A stretch of 36,419 nt of DNA from assembly GCA_003568945.1 (NCBI GenBank), contig BDIP01000028.1:1-36419 (forward strand), read 5' to 3'. The notes below the pieces were generated by a model that was given only the letters and a program-made list of their open reading frames with translations, made no database searches and was not told the DNA's origin. The position numbers were made by a program, and so were the translations under genes. Positions 1 to 10,946 of this stretch are shown in pieces; position 1 is the stretch's first letter, and each line of letters opens with the position of its first letter. This stretch comes from Kipferlia bialata. Lineage: Eukaryota > Fornicata.

Positions 1-1
1 T

Positions 2-56
<55 letters not shown>
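1..56. repeat. TC-rich microsatellite
   Basis: The window opens with TCTCCC units followed by an almost pure (TC)n run. It is followed by an intron 3' end (CTGACCCCTAG, ending at position 73), so the repeat lies inside the last intron of the plus-strand gene cut by the left edge. Confidence 0.9.
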
Positions 57-58
<2 letters not shown>

Positions 59-73
59 GCGTCTGACCCCTAG

Positions 74-142
74 GGATACCCCCAGGCCGGCCAGCCCCAG
101 CAGTACGGTGCCATGTCTGGCTACCCTGCCCCCCAGTACTAG
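74..142 (+). CDS. 3'-terminal exon of a truncated gene, Gly/Tyr/Pro/Gln-rich tail
   Basis: After the acceptor CTGACCCCTAG the frame reads 22 codons and a TAG stop at 140-142: GYPQAGQPQQYGAMSGYPAP then QY. Only this C-terminal tail is inside the window, and the rest lies to the left. Short GYPQ/GYPAPQ repeats like this are common in disordered tails of RNA-binding, vesicle-coat and annexin-like proteins, so the protein family cannot be named. The first base of the exon is in phase 0. The acceptor matches the consensus of the other introns in the window, which is the main support that this exon is real. The next gene on the right ends at 502 on the opposite strand, so the two are convergent. 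Confidence 0.6.
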   Translation, partial: GYPQAGQPQQYGAMSGYPAPQY

Positions 143-501
143 AGGGCACAACCCCCCTAGGGTCCCCCTTACTATTATAGTGCTACAGACGTGTCAGAAA
201 GATAAGACAGAGTACCATATGTGTGTGTGTGAACCAAGAATCTCATTAGTGAACGTGATATTATGTATAACCATTGTGTGTAGATGTGGTAGGAATATGT
301 GATGAATAGTAAATTGTGTGATCTCTGGATACCGTTGTTCCATGCGATCTATTCAACGTTGATGTGACTCAATGAGTCTCATTCGGTGTTTGTCCTCAAG
401 CTCTATACTAGGAACACCCAGAGAGTGACCACTGTCCTGACATCATAACTGACCATCCTAATGAAGACTGTGCTATCCATTTGATATGGACCATGGAGTT
501 C
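143..501. other. convergent intergenic region
   Basis: This stretch of 359 nt lies between the stop codons of two convergent genes. It holds a short (GT)n run near 220-232 and no exon-like frame flanked by consensus splice sites. I see no RNA gene and no terminator-like structure. Confidence 0.5.
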
Positions 502-3500
502 CTAGTCAGGTAGGTCCATCCAGTGACCTAAGTTCACTTGACACTGCAGTGTCAGACAGTCCAGATACTACACATAGGGAGTGTGTACCAATCATTACTT
601 CCTATGTTAATGGTTATTGCTTCTAGATATTCCAGCCAACCTGTCGCAGAAGGACACGGAATATCGCCTCATTGATTCTGAACTTACTGTTCTCGTCTAG
701 GTGGTGGAGGATACCTGGGGTGATCAGGCTGTGAACATAACATCAGCATAGTTGCTGCGATACACAACCACAGCTCTAGCGGCAAGATGAAACATCGTAA
801 TCCGAGTTTCTGGCAGTATTTAAAGCTCAAAGATTACCTATGAACGGTACTAGAATGTCGCGTAGAAACGCCACCTGGCAGAGCCTAGCAGTAATGTCAG
901 GGTCATCGGCAGTGGAGTCTCGCCTGTGTCAGATACACCCTCTGAGAGAAGGTTGGGAGTGGCACCAGTCGTGCCATACGTCTTCCACTGACATGGAGGT
1001 GTCACCACCACATACAGTCTGTATAAGTATGTGAATAGATCTGCAGTTATGTACCTCAGAGGGACGGGCATTCCCGCGGCTGCCTCCAATATCCCACTTC
1101 CAAATGCCTGCTTCATCCTCAGGAGTCCAAACCTATGCGCTATGGGCCAAGGACGGGCAGCATTGGCTAGTATGAGAGTATACAGTATGTAGAGAGTAGT
1201 GTGTATGATGAGGACGCTTGACCGCAGCGAATGTGATAGTGTTGCAGGACATGGTCTTAGTACCTGCTGTCGCTAGCGTCGCAACACTCTGTGCACACAG
1301 ATACTGGGCCCCTGCCAGTGCACTCTCAGGTTCCACTAGGGCTGACGGCAAGAGCGCCTCCGTTGAGGATGGACGCTGTCCAGGTGGGATCGGGACTACA
1401 TGCTTCAGGACATATGTCATAGACCTTATGGTGTCACCATGCGTGGCTAGTATCAGCCGGTTAATGAAGGCTGCTGAGCCAGTCGGCATGGCCTGTAGAA
1501 TACCAAAGTGACTCATGAGTAAGAGGGCCAAAGCGGATGCCTGTGTTGGATAGAGAATGAAGCATAGGGACAATACTAGCTAAAGGTAAGTAACATCAGA
1601 GGTCCCAATACATAGCACCTGCTTCTCAAATGGAGCCGCGTAGCCATGCAGTGTACCAAGATGGTGACGTGTATGTTTGATGTAGTCACGGGAGAGACCT
1701 TACGGTGAGGCAAGATACGAGACAACTAAGCATTGTGGGCTACAATGTAGCAGCATGGTTAGGATGCCTCATGTATAGAACACTCACTGATGTGGTATTC
1801 CTCTCTTTTTGAGTGTGTCCTACCTGGATTGTCAATGTTTCGACTTACAACTGCTAATAACAACAGCACTTTCAACAGTGGTGGCATAAGACCCTGGGCA
1901 ACCGGCTGGTCGAAGCCGGCTGTGAATAGAGCTGTGTACTGGTGTCATGTGAAGACTCACTCAGTTGAAATGTTCAGTGTTAGTTCATGTATGTAGATAC
2001 TGACACCCTTCTTCGGGATACAATCATGCCTAACCTGAAGAGCATCCAGTATATGGATACTGTTGTTGAATGTGCAGTCGTGCATGAGTGATTTCACCAT
2101 GAGTAAGTACCCAATCACGTTCTGAACATAAGACGGGGCAAAACTCGAGGACAGTGATGTAGACTAGGTATCAGGAGAGTCTCACCTTTAGAGGTATCTT
2201 CAGCAACCCATGATAGTTGTGCGCAACAAAGATGTGAACACAGAGAATGATGAACCCGTTGCCATTTGTCTTCCTGTTAAAGGCAAAGGCATCAAAGGTC
2301 CTGTCGCGAAGGGACTCCGCTAAGAGCGACTGGCCCTTCGTGGATGCTGTCAACATGTTATACTGTCGACATACAGCCACTATCTCCTAGAATTAGTGAC
2401 TGCACTTTGATATCCTGAAACAATGCATCCACTCACCCTATCTGTACACATGCTGTGTATAGGTCGTCCAATGTCAGGTGGAACCCTGTGGTTAGATTCG
2501 ACCCGTGAATGCTTCAGCAATATACTAACTACAGAAAATCTTGAACAGGACATATAACTACTGTTTGCGTAAAGATATTACATATGGAAGAGAATCCGTA
2601 ATGATTCATTACTAATGAAACACCTTACGGAGTCCCATCCTGTCAAGGTGTCGTGGTGGGGTTTTAACACTTCCCAAAGTGTTTGCCCCTTTACAGCACT
2701 GCAAGTCAACGAAGAGCCGTGCAGTCGACTGTTGAGTAGGTGAAGCATGCATTGGAATGATGAGTCTTGCCAACGACTAACGGTGAAGGCGGAAACTGAG
2801 GACGTCTGATAGTTCTGACCACTTGGGCTCATGATTCTACTGCTATGTTAGTACTACACTACCACTTGTCTAGTGCAGTACATCTAAGTTTAACTAGAGA
2901 TCGACAACTGTTCACTGCTAACCAGTTCCCTATCAATGATCACCCTAATTCTGGTGTGGTTGTCTATTGATGCAAAGACAAACATACCTTTCCACATACT
3001 GGCCATGGTGCTTATCCACTTCATCTCTGGACAGGACCCTTGCCACTTCATCCACACCTGCAAAGAGAGTGGCGTTACCCTCACTGTCTCTACGCAACAC
3101 ACTACCGCGCAGAACCAAAAGAAGCACGGGATATCTGGTGTTACAGAGAGTGTCAAAAAGTAAAAGTACTTCAGCCACTCACTTGGAAGGTGAGGCCCCA
3201 CTGGCAGGAGGCCCTCCTGAGTACCAACGGAAGGTTGCATAGTATCTCCTTCGTCCTGCAAAGGCCTCGCCAAGTGCATGTACTAGGAACTCTCTATCAG
3301 CTGGATGGGTCTTGGTGAACAGGGATCGTGTGGTGAAGAAGTCAAACGCTTAGTCAGATACTGTGAGTGGGGATACATACCAGACTCAAGGAGTGTACAA
3401 TCGTATGATCATATGACTTGGACTGTTCCCACCTGTGACCTCAGGGTCTATGTTCCAATGGGCCATCCGTATCCAGTTCCGAGAAACACGCAGCTGGGGT

Positions 3501-4575
3501 TCAGACAGACAAGAGAATACTGACATTCAGTTAGGGTATAGAGTATTTCCAGCACACTAACGTCGTTGGTTTGGGGGTTGGAGAGGTATGAACCATTGAT
3601 GGGCCGTGGAGTCGAGAAGTGGAACTGGGAACATCGCTCGGCGAAGGACATCCAGGATCCACGCGATCCGTTTGGTATTGTACGTGTATCCCGAAGCTCA
3701 CACTCAAGGTTTGCGTTCTCATCACTGCCTGTCACGATTCTTTGGTAAGGTGTGTTGATGACAGGAAACAGAAACACTGTGACTCAACATGAGATGCAAA
3801 TACACCAACTACTGAGAGACGGACTCTACCTGGAAAACTCCTCATAGGTGTCGGTTGTGCCCGTTGGCACCAACTGCAAATCCCTAGTGTAAGTCCTATT
3901 AGTGATTTCTAGTAGTATATGATGAAAGTAGGTGCGGACCGTATCCAAACAGACATTGCTTCATAACGGGAAAGACACTAACTCGAATGTGTCATCAGCC
4001 GAGGCCTCGTCAAAGCTCTCGGGAGTTGAAACCGATAGCTGTTCCGTCGTAGTATCCACATCTGCGGTAGCGTCCACCATCAGTCCTCTCTCTTCCGCCT
4101 TCTCCTCTGGTAGCAAGTACAGCTCATGTCTCACCACGCTAGACACCAGAGACGATATGTGTGTATGAATGCATGAGAGAGAAGGGTCATTCATGAGACT
4201 CTGCAGTGTGCCTATAAGGTCATCAGCCAGGCATTCCACGCCACAGGCCTTAGACCGATTTGCATCAGTGTCCATTTGGGGTGGTACTACTAAGTGGTTA
4301 TCAGTAGGGTCTCCTTGTTTGGGCTTCCGTCTACAGTGTGGCCAAGCCCTGATGGACCATGTGCTCAGAATAGCAATGATACCATAGAACACACACAGCC
4401 ACACAGGCATGTGACTCCCTAAGACGGTAGCTACAAAGCTAAACATTGTGAATCCTGTGAAACTGCAAAGGAGGATTTCTATTGCAAGGGAGGCGATCAC
4501 TTGACTGACAAGCTTACGGTTGATGCCATCATATGTAACCGATAGATGCCATACCTCTGACCTGCGAGGGGTCAT
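502..4575 (-). CDS. membrane PAS protein with degenerate cyclic-nucleotide phosphodiesterase domain (probable pseudoenzyme)
   Basis: Nineteen exons join in phase (about 911 aa): 4575-3977, 3883-3830, 3739-3562, 3493-3433, 3348-3183, 3134-2988, 2929-2909, 2842-2582, 2485-2437, 2386-2186, 2121-2035, 1938-1824, 1698-1619, 1579-1223, 1132-1055, 1018-939, 923-838, 714-641, 543-502 (TAG). Residues about 24-75 form two membrane spans. About 278-400 is a PAS fold (THPADREFLVHALGEAFAG, then RGSVLRRDSEGNATLFAGVD). About 535-905 follows class I PDE order: LRDRTFDAFAF, FNNSIHILDALQ where the family has YHNxxHAxDV, VVSRNIDNPG where it has HDxxHPG, and CQVAFLRDILVPF where it has SQxGFIxxxxxP. Most metal-binding His and Asp residues are missing, so hydrolysis is unlikely (inference). 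The exons at 3976, 2908 and 1222 have the least certain donors. If the 2929 exon instead runs to the stop at 2890, this becomes two genes, with the second starting at Met 2832. It is divergent from the UVDE gene. Confidence 0.72.
924..938 (-). other. candidate 15-nt intron in the pseudo-PDE gene
   Basis: Read on the minus strand this is GTGTATCTGACACAG: a GT start, the CTGAC branch motif and an AG end with nothing to spare. It contains the only in-frame TGA in an otherwise coding stretch. Removing exactly 15 nt keeps frame and restores ADDPDITARLCQVAFLRD, which aligns with the conserved SQxGFI region of PDEs. A conventional alternative is a 54-nt intron (938-885) ending at CTGCTAG, which also keeps frame but deletes the aligned DPDITAR segment. 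Confidence 0.4.
2988..3493 (-). other. PAS domain exons of the pseudo-PDE gene
   Basis: Exons 3493-3433, 3348-3183 and 3134-2988 encode a PAS_3-like fold. A Trp-containing first strand (WIRMAHWNIDPE) leads into the helix FLVHALGEAF and the strands YYATFRW, YPVLLLVLRGSVL and ATLFAGVDEVARV. PAS domains bind small ligands, haem or flavin, or serve as dimer interfaces. No cofactor-binding residue can be assigned by eye. The PAS-then-PDE order resembles PDE8-type enzymes. Confidence 0.65.
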
Positions 4576-4645
4576 GTATTAACCTGTCATTTAGACACGT
4601 CTTCACCTAGGAGACTATAATCCGAGAGAACAAGTACCTCACTGC
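4576..4645. promoter_or_regulatory. 70-bp bidirectional promoter between divergent ATGs
   Basis: The start codons of the minus-strand pseudo-PDE (4575) and the plus-strand UVDE gene (4646) are 70 bp apart, so both promoters and both 5' UTRs must fit here. I see no TATA box or other clear motif. The assignment rests on gene geometry only. Confidence 0.45.
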
Positions 4646-7449
4646 ATGCCACGGTTTGGCTACTGCTGCATCAACCTCACTCTGGGGAGGGGGAAGGTTA
4701 GCAGCAACAGATCCATGATCAAGGTCAGTTAAACCAGACTATGTACTGATAAACTGGCAGTCTCTCTAGTATTAGATAGAATACTAACTTAGCTTGTATC
4801 TATGAGCGGGCGGTTGTTACTAGAGTGACATCGAGTATATCTGACAGACAGGCAACGTTTGATGCCAAGGGTCTCCCCTACGCCTCAGAACTGGCCCTCA
4901 AGAACCTCCAGGACCTCCACACAATCATACAGTGGAACGCAGACCACGGGATAGAGGTGTTCAGGCTCTCTAGGTGAGTGCCTAATTGGCAATATTAGAG
5001 TATGATATCCTATTGTTATTGTATGGCAGTTGCCTGTTATCTGTAATTTTTCACGCGTCTCTGGCATGGTGCATTGGTTATCTCTTTGGTTTTCCAAAAT
5101 CTCATAATTGATGAAATTTTGACCTGTCTGGGTTCGATCCCCAGTGGAGACACTTTTTTCTTCTCTTCATCTTGCAGTCACTAGGACCTACCCCCTCTCT
5201 ACACCTCTTTTCGCATGGTTATTTTTCCGTCCGAAGAATATAGGGAGGAGAAGGCAGAAACTAATATACACAAGCGGGTAACCACCCAAAAATCCACTAG
5301 CCCTTCGAATCAACTAGCCCTAGTCTCACCCAAGTGACATGTTCCCGTGGATGGATCTGTATGCCCTGTCTGACCTGCCCGACTACCCAGAGGTGCAATA
5401 TCATTGTATAACCTGAGTGCACTCCTATTTTACACGGTACTTTATGGGCTCCGATGCTGATACCCCAGATCAAGCGTCAGATGGCTGACACTGGCAAGCT
5501 CATCAAGGCATCAGGACAGCGCATCTCCATGCACCCTGGACCCTTCACCATACTGGCTAGCCTGAACCAAGGGGTGGGTAACTAAACAGTAGGAATATAC
5601 CCTATAGTGTATGTTACGCCACATGTGACCACTTACAACCCAGGTTGTGGAAAGGGCCTCCTACCATCTGCATCAACACGCAGAGATACTGGACCTCCTA
5701 GGCTGCCCCAGGTCACTAGTTACAAATGCATTATGGGTATCAGTTCAGAGTCTGCCTCTATCCTCACGTTAGGTCCCCTGATAGTGCCATCAACATCCAC
5801 ATAGGCACACAGCAGGGAGGCAGAGAGGTACCGTTACATGTGACTGTATCACATGTCACCTGATAATGATGTGTCCCTTAGGCATCCTCATGCAAGGAGG
5901 CTATGAAGCGCTTTGTCCTTGCGTTTGCAGCACTAGATGACTCTGTGAAGCATAGGTATGCTGCACCGAGGAGACATCTGTATACTACGTCACGTCATCG
6001 AGGGTTCTCTGTATTCGGCAAGAGGGCTACGATTTAGAAACTCACTCTCAGGCTGACGATTGAGAACGACGACAAGTTCAATCTCTACAACACAGGTAAA
6101 TTCTACGCTAAAGACACCATAAGAGCAGCAGCAGGAGTATTCTCTGACTCTGTCCATTGCCTTGATCATATGTATCATTGTATGACATTGTAATCTTACA
6201 GTCAGAGCACCTTTACCACGGTATCCACAAGCCAACCGGCATCCCCATCGTGTTTGACTACCACCACCACTGGTAAGTATACTCATCACATTGATTACGC
6301 TGTTATTGGCACTATGAGAGATCTCTCTGTACATAGAGTGCTCAAGTAGGTGCAACCCTGGGGACCAGACAGAGGAGGACGCCCTCAAGCTGGCTGCAAA
6401 GACATGGGTGGACTCAGGTGGGGCACATATTGTGACATCGTATATGTATGTAAGGAGTTGCTCTTCTGTAATTCTCTCACCCCTAGGTGCCAGGCAGCTG
6501 TGCCACATGTCCAGCTCCAAGCTGAAGTACGAGGATGAGACTGCTACTTCACACAGGTATTGTAGTCTAGAAATGCCCTTGTAATACAAGGCTTGTATAG
6601 ACAGAGAGTATTGGTGGAATAGTATTCCGTGAGAGACTGTGTAGAGTGCTGTGGTCATCGAGTTACCCTAGGAACCACTCGGACTACCTGTACTCCCGAG
6701 TCGACCCCTATGGACTGGACATTGATGTGGAGATAGAGGCCAAGGCCAAGGAGAAGGTGGGGTATATTACTCTGACACTCATTCACCATGAAAACACTGT
6801 ATTACCCTGTAACCACAGGCATATATGCGATACATGGAGGAGTTTGAGGGGGTGGACCTTGGGCCAGCATGGACAGACGTCACTGCAGAGATCATGCTGG
6901 AGGTAAGTGGACAATAATTACACACCTGAGTGGTGACTAACAAGCTGTTAGCAACAACCCCATGTAGTACAGCCACACTCACCCCAGGTGCTGGACGGTG
7001 AGCAGGCTGAGGCCCGTGCCACCAAGAGGAGGCTCAAGGCTGAGGCATCTGACAGCACATACAGCCAGTCCAACACTGGGGCATCCACGCCTTCGGGTAG
7101 AAACGGGAAGCGTGGACATGCTGCCACTCCCACTAGGAAGCCCAAGGCTAAGCCCCGCAAGAGAGCCCTCCGCACTAGTACTGTAGTCAAGGAAGAGAGT
7201 GAGGACCTCAACCTACTCAGTGGGGGTGATAGTGTAGACCTAGTCAGCAGTGTCAGTGAGAGTGTGGGTGAGATGAGCCCGGAGCAGAGTGGGGGAAGCA
7301 GTGATGCATACGTGGGAGGGGAGACAGTGACTGCACCAGTGGCCAAGAGGAGGCCCTCGAGGAGGTGTGCCGAGGCAAGGCCCGACTACGGCAGAGAGAC
7401 AGAGGGGGCAGGCATCGATGGGCTAGACGTCGTCGAGTCAGACGAGTGA
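4646..7449 (+). CDS. uvdE: UV-damage endonuclease (UvdE/UVE1 family)
   Basis: Fourteen exons join in phase to 479 aa: 4646-4723, 4852-4973, 5335-5392, 5469-5573, 5644-5711, 5773-5827, 5882-5955, 6052-6095, 6206-6272, 6350-6417, 6487-6556, 6672-6756, 6819-6902, 6988-7449 (TGA). The product starts MPRFGYCCINLTL, the usual first strand of the UvdE TIM barrel. It nicks DNA 5' of UV photoproducts and other lesions to start alternative excision repair. Family landmarks appear in order: SNRSMIKATFDAKGL, LALKNLQDL, FRLSSDMFPW, RISMHPGPF, INIHIG, LTIENDDKFNLYNT, VFDYHHHW, CHMSSSK, HSDYL and VEIEAKAKEK. These include the His, Glu and Asp positions that bind the metals in the family. The core ends near residue 330. 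The last exon adds a tail of about 150 residues that is basic (KPKAKPRKR, a possible nuclear signal), then acidic and Ser-rich. Intron 2 is 361 nt and holds a tRNA-like element. Confidence 0.93.
5057..5152 (+). ncRNA. tRNA-like RNA polymerase III element nested in UVDE intron 2
   Basis: 5128-5144 is a perfect T arm (CTGGG, loop TTCGATC, CCCAG) containing the Pol III B box GGTTCGATCCC. The next seven bases TGGAGAC pair with GTCTCTG at 5057-5063, with two G-U pairs at the inner end, as an acceptor stem. An A-box-like TGGTGCATTGG lies at 5067-5077, and a T6 terminator at 5154-5159. CTCATAA at 5101-5107 looks like a Met anticodon loop. The inner part is about 23 nt too long for a normal tRNA and has no good D stem. 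It could therefore be an intron-containing tRNA, a decayed tRNA or a tRNA-derived element. Confidence 0.4.
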
Positions 7450-7683
7450 GACTTAAAGATAAGAGATGGAGGACTCTAGTGCTTGCAGTCCACCTCCATG
7501 ACAGTATTGAACCAGTACTTTATCTCGAATGCATATGATGAAACCCAATGAAACCATGATAGGGATGATTCACTCGTTGTTGACCAACATAAGACAGTCT
7601 ATTCATTCGTCTATTTCATCATCGTCGTACACAGTTTGGCTAACGTCTTGGCGATCCACAGATTATGATTCCCATTCTTTAGT

Positions 7684-10600
7684 TCAACCCTTCTCCAACA
7701 GGTTGGGACTGACACATACATACCCGTCGGCACCCTGGGTTAGTAGGGGCAACACGACGATGCTACATGAAAGCATTGCATATTCATTACACACAGACAC
7801 TAGTTGGCGACACAAAAGACAGGAAGCGTCGTTGTACGACACACTCTGATAGAACATCCCACTTACCTTTGGTGTCTCGTCCACGGGAGTGGCTGAGGAG
7901 TAGACACTGTCACTCACGTTTGCAGCCTCCTGGTGGTGAGGCACATCATGTAGAATATAGCAGATAGATGTTATGTTCGAACCTGCTTGGCAGCTGTCTC
8001 TCCGACCATCTCCATGCTCTGCTCTCTCTCCAGCATGTATTGCTCTGCCCTCCTACCGTTGATGTTTCTGAGGGTCAGTGGTCCCATATACGTGCACTAT
8101 ATGTGATGTATATGAGAATAGGAGAAGAACTATTGCAGGAGAGGGACACCCACCTTCTCCATGCGCTGTAGCACATGTACCCACTCAGGACAATCAGAGC
8201 TGCAGAGAGACCAAATGCTATGTAGACTCCGGTCACATATGCCGAGACCTGCCCAGCTGTCCAGATCTTGGTGTCTGTGTGGTGCAGTACCACTCCCTTC
8301 TGATACTCTGCTCCAGGGGCACCAGCCAGACACACACGTCCATCAGTGGCTACAGAGTGGCCTGGAGTCAGAGTAGGTTGACAGCAGTGTCCACGTACAA
8401 TTACTCTACAGTGTAGTGTCACACTACTAGTGTGCCCCCTACCTAACATGCTCATCTGGCCCAGGATGGGATCCCATGCATCCACCAAGGCGATGTCAGA
8501 GGCGGTTAGGTCGCTAAAGGTGAACATGTACACGGCTGGGGGTGAGGTGGAGAGCGTAAGAAGAGCTGGATAGGTTAACGAGGAAATGTAGCACCCTCAC
8601 CCTTTCCAGGCATGTCTCCTGCCTCATGCTCTATCTCTTCTGTCTCTCTCTCCTCAGGGTGTGGGGGCATAAGGCTTCTCCCACGGTGGTGGTTAGCCTT
8701 GACATCAGATGTCACGAGCTTCTCGGCCTTGACTACAGCATGATCACTGGACTTGTTGGCGTATACAAGGGGCTCGACTATCTCCTGCAGCGGTGCCCCT
8801 ACCACTAGGCCACACCCTCTGTTCTTGGTCAGGCACTGGCCCTGGGGTGAATAATGGATATGGGTATGTAGATGTAAACTTAAATGATTAGAGCTGTTAG
8901 CAGCTAGAGAGTTTACTGTCTCATAGAAGAAATAGAAGTGGACGACTGGTACCTCAAGAGTCGACCCAAATGATAGAGCGTCCTGGGTCACTGTCTGTTT
9001 GCGATCGCACACTGTAACATCGCTATCACTGTCATAGATCAACTCAAAGAGGTGGGCACTAGCAAGTCCTGGGTTAGATGGACAGCATGAATGACCCACA
9101 CCAAATATATATATATGTATACATATATGATGCAGTCCCCCACCTGGCTCTCCGACTGCTATCAGGTCGTCTGTTATGACACTGACAGCTGCCCCGAACC
9201 ATGGGCTGTCGGGCTCAGGCTCATAAGGGGTGGGGACCTGGGTGTGGGTGGTGAAGGAAGGACGCAGAAGTACAAGTGTCACAGTCTATACCTCTGGGGA
9301 GAGTATCTCTGGCAGTGTCACGATGGTACCGTCATACCAGTAGAAGGGGTGCACCACACCCTGCCCGTCGTCCTCAGCTAGGGGATGAGAGGTGACACAT
9401 ACATACTCATATACCCATCCACCAGATGAGACAGAGGGTTCCTACCTGGACATCCGACAATGGCAGTGTGGCCATGTCTGGTAGAGACAGAGGCTAGGAG
9501 GCACTGTTGGGGTGAGACAGTGATGGGAAGACATGGAGAGTACAATTGGATATCAGTCCCAATATACCACCTACCTCATCCAGCAGGACCTGGTCATTGA
9601 GGTGCCACTCTCCCAGGACATCCTGGGGTCAGAGAGGCCAGTAGTAGAGTTAGGATCTATGATATGACTTGTAACCCATGCACCTCACCTCTGCGATCAG
9701 CCTTGTCTCCCCTGAGTATGATCCCACCAGTGCCAGGGAGTGATGGACAGAGAGAGAGTAGCCAAAGCCGTAGTGCTTGTCGGACCCGATGATCTCGGAG
9801 TGCAGCACCCACTTGTCACCACTGGATGAGGAATACATACGTATGTATATGTGGAAACAGTGTTATGATTCATAACACTGTTGTTATCATTCATAACTTA
9901 TGAATGATCTCTAAGTCCAGATTCAACGCTACTATCACATAATACCTTCTCTTGTAGACGAATACCGACCCGTGCAGACTGTTTGCCATGGGGGCACCGA
10001 CCATGAGGGTGTGGCCACTGATACCCACACTGAAGCCATAGTACGTGCTGGAGTGAGACACTGTGTGAGTGGAATACAGATATACCATACCATGTATGAC
10101 ATCATGAACATGTATACAAGTTGTGTTGGAGCCGTACCACTTGTACCTGCTAGCATCAGCGTTGATGTGCTCCTCAGGGCACTCTGCAACACTGAGGGGT
10201 TAGGGTATGGATAGGAAATAGAGTGGGAAGAAAGGATACGCTTGGGGATACTCAATGGGGTCGCGTACCTGCAACCCTCAGCCTTGAAGGCGGTGTCAGA
10301 GGACACGTCGAAGGGATTGGCCGGTAGCCCGTCCCTGGGGATGATAAGGAGACGGTAGGTGACAGCCAAGGAACGAGTAATAGTTCACACCATACAACTG
10401 ACATGACCCTACCTCTCCCCGTCATACTCGTCGTAGATAGTGGCCATGTACTCAAAGCCATTAGACTCGGAGTGCTGGGTGAGGGGGTGGATAGGAATAG
10501 AGATAAGAACAAGCTATACATGATTGTATACACTGTGTGTACCACTCTATACCTCAAACACCACCACTGCCCCCAGGGACCCCACCGCCAGATAGTCTGG

Positions 10601-10946
10601 GGAGAGGGAGAGGGAGAGACCCAGGTGCTGGATGCTGCATGTGAGGGAAGGACTCACAAGGTGACTACGGGTAGTAGTTGCAACTAGGAAGATACAGGTA
10701 TCCAGTGAGAAGACCCATTGAGGTATGGATGAGTGCCCCCCTCACCTTGGGTCATCTGGCATCTCCAACTGTCTGGGCACGGACATACCAGTGCCAAGCA
10801 TCTCTGGGTGTTAGTCCCCTACACACAACCACATGTATATAGCAACGTAGCATAGTGTATCAGTACCCACCCTCGATAGATATCCTGGCGGCCAGGGCTA
10901 TGCCTACCAGACATAGGCAGAGTGCAACCACTGAAGTCAGCCACAT
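7684..10946 (-). CDS. integrin-alpha-like FG-GAP beta-propeller, single-pass membrane protein
   Basis: Nineteen exons join in phase to 588 aa: 10946-10871, 10803-10746, 10634-10553, 10474-10413, 10334-10269, 10191-10147, 10047-9946, 9821-9689, 9622-9575, 9503-9446, 9377-9292, 9237-9144, 9068-8953, 8841-8601, 8535-8443, 8361-8154, 8067-7983, 7929-7867, 7734-7684 (TGA). The chosen start gives a signal peptide (MWLTSVVALCLCLVGIALAA). An in-frame Met at 11090 would bury that signal. Seven FG-GAP-type blades follow, with cores such as LSPDYLAVGS, YGFSVGISGHTLMVGAP, YGFGYSLSVHHSLALVG, HGHTAIVGCP, FGAAVSVITDDLIAVGEP, NRGCGLVVGAP and HSVATDGRVCLAGAP. Seven is a full propeller. A membrane span lies near residues 492-518 (YVTGVYIAFGLSAALIVLSG). 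The cytoplasmic tail of about 70 residues has Tyr sites. Ligand and partners are unknown. The gene is convergent with UVDE across 234 nt that show nothing notable. Confidence 0.85.

Noticed and set aside
840-1116. Alternative minus-strand frame through the last PDE exons
   Set aside because: It is open across two introns but lacks PDE similarity. The frame chosen aligns with the conserved C-terminal PDE motifs on both sides.
2890-2892. Stop codon after the PAS exons, which would end a separate PAS-only gene
   Set aside because: A donor at 2908 and the strong acceptor ACTAACATAG at 2843 join the frame directly to the PDE exons, giving the familiar PAS-PDE order. I keep the two-gene reading as an alternative only.
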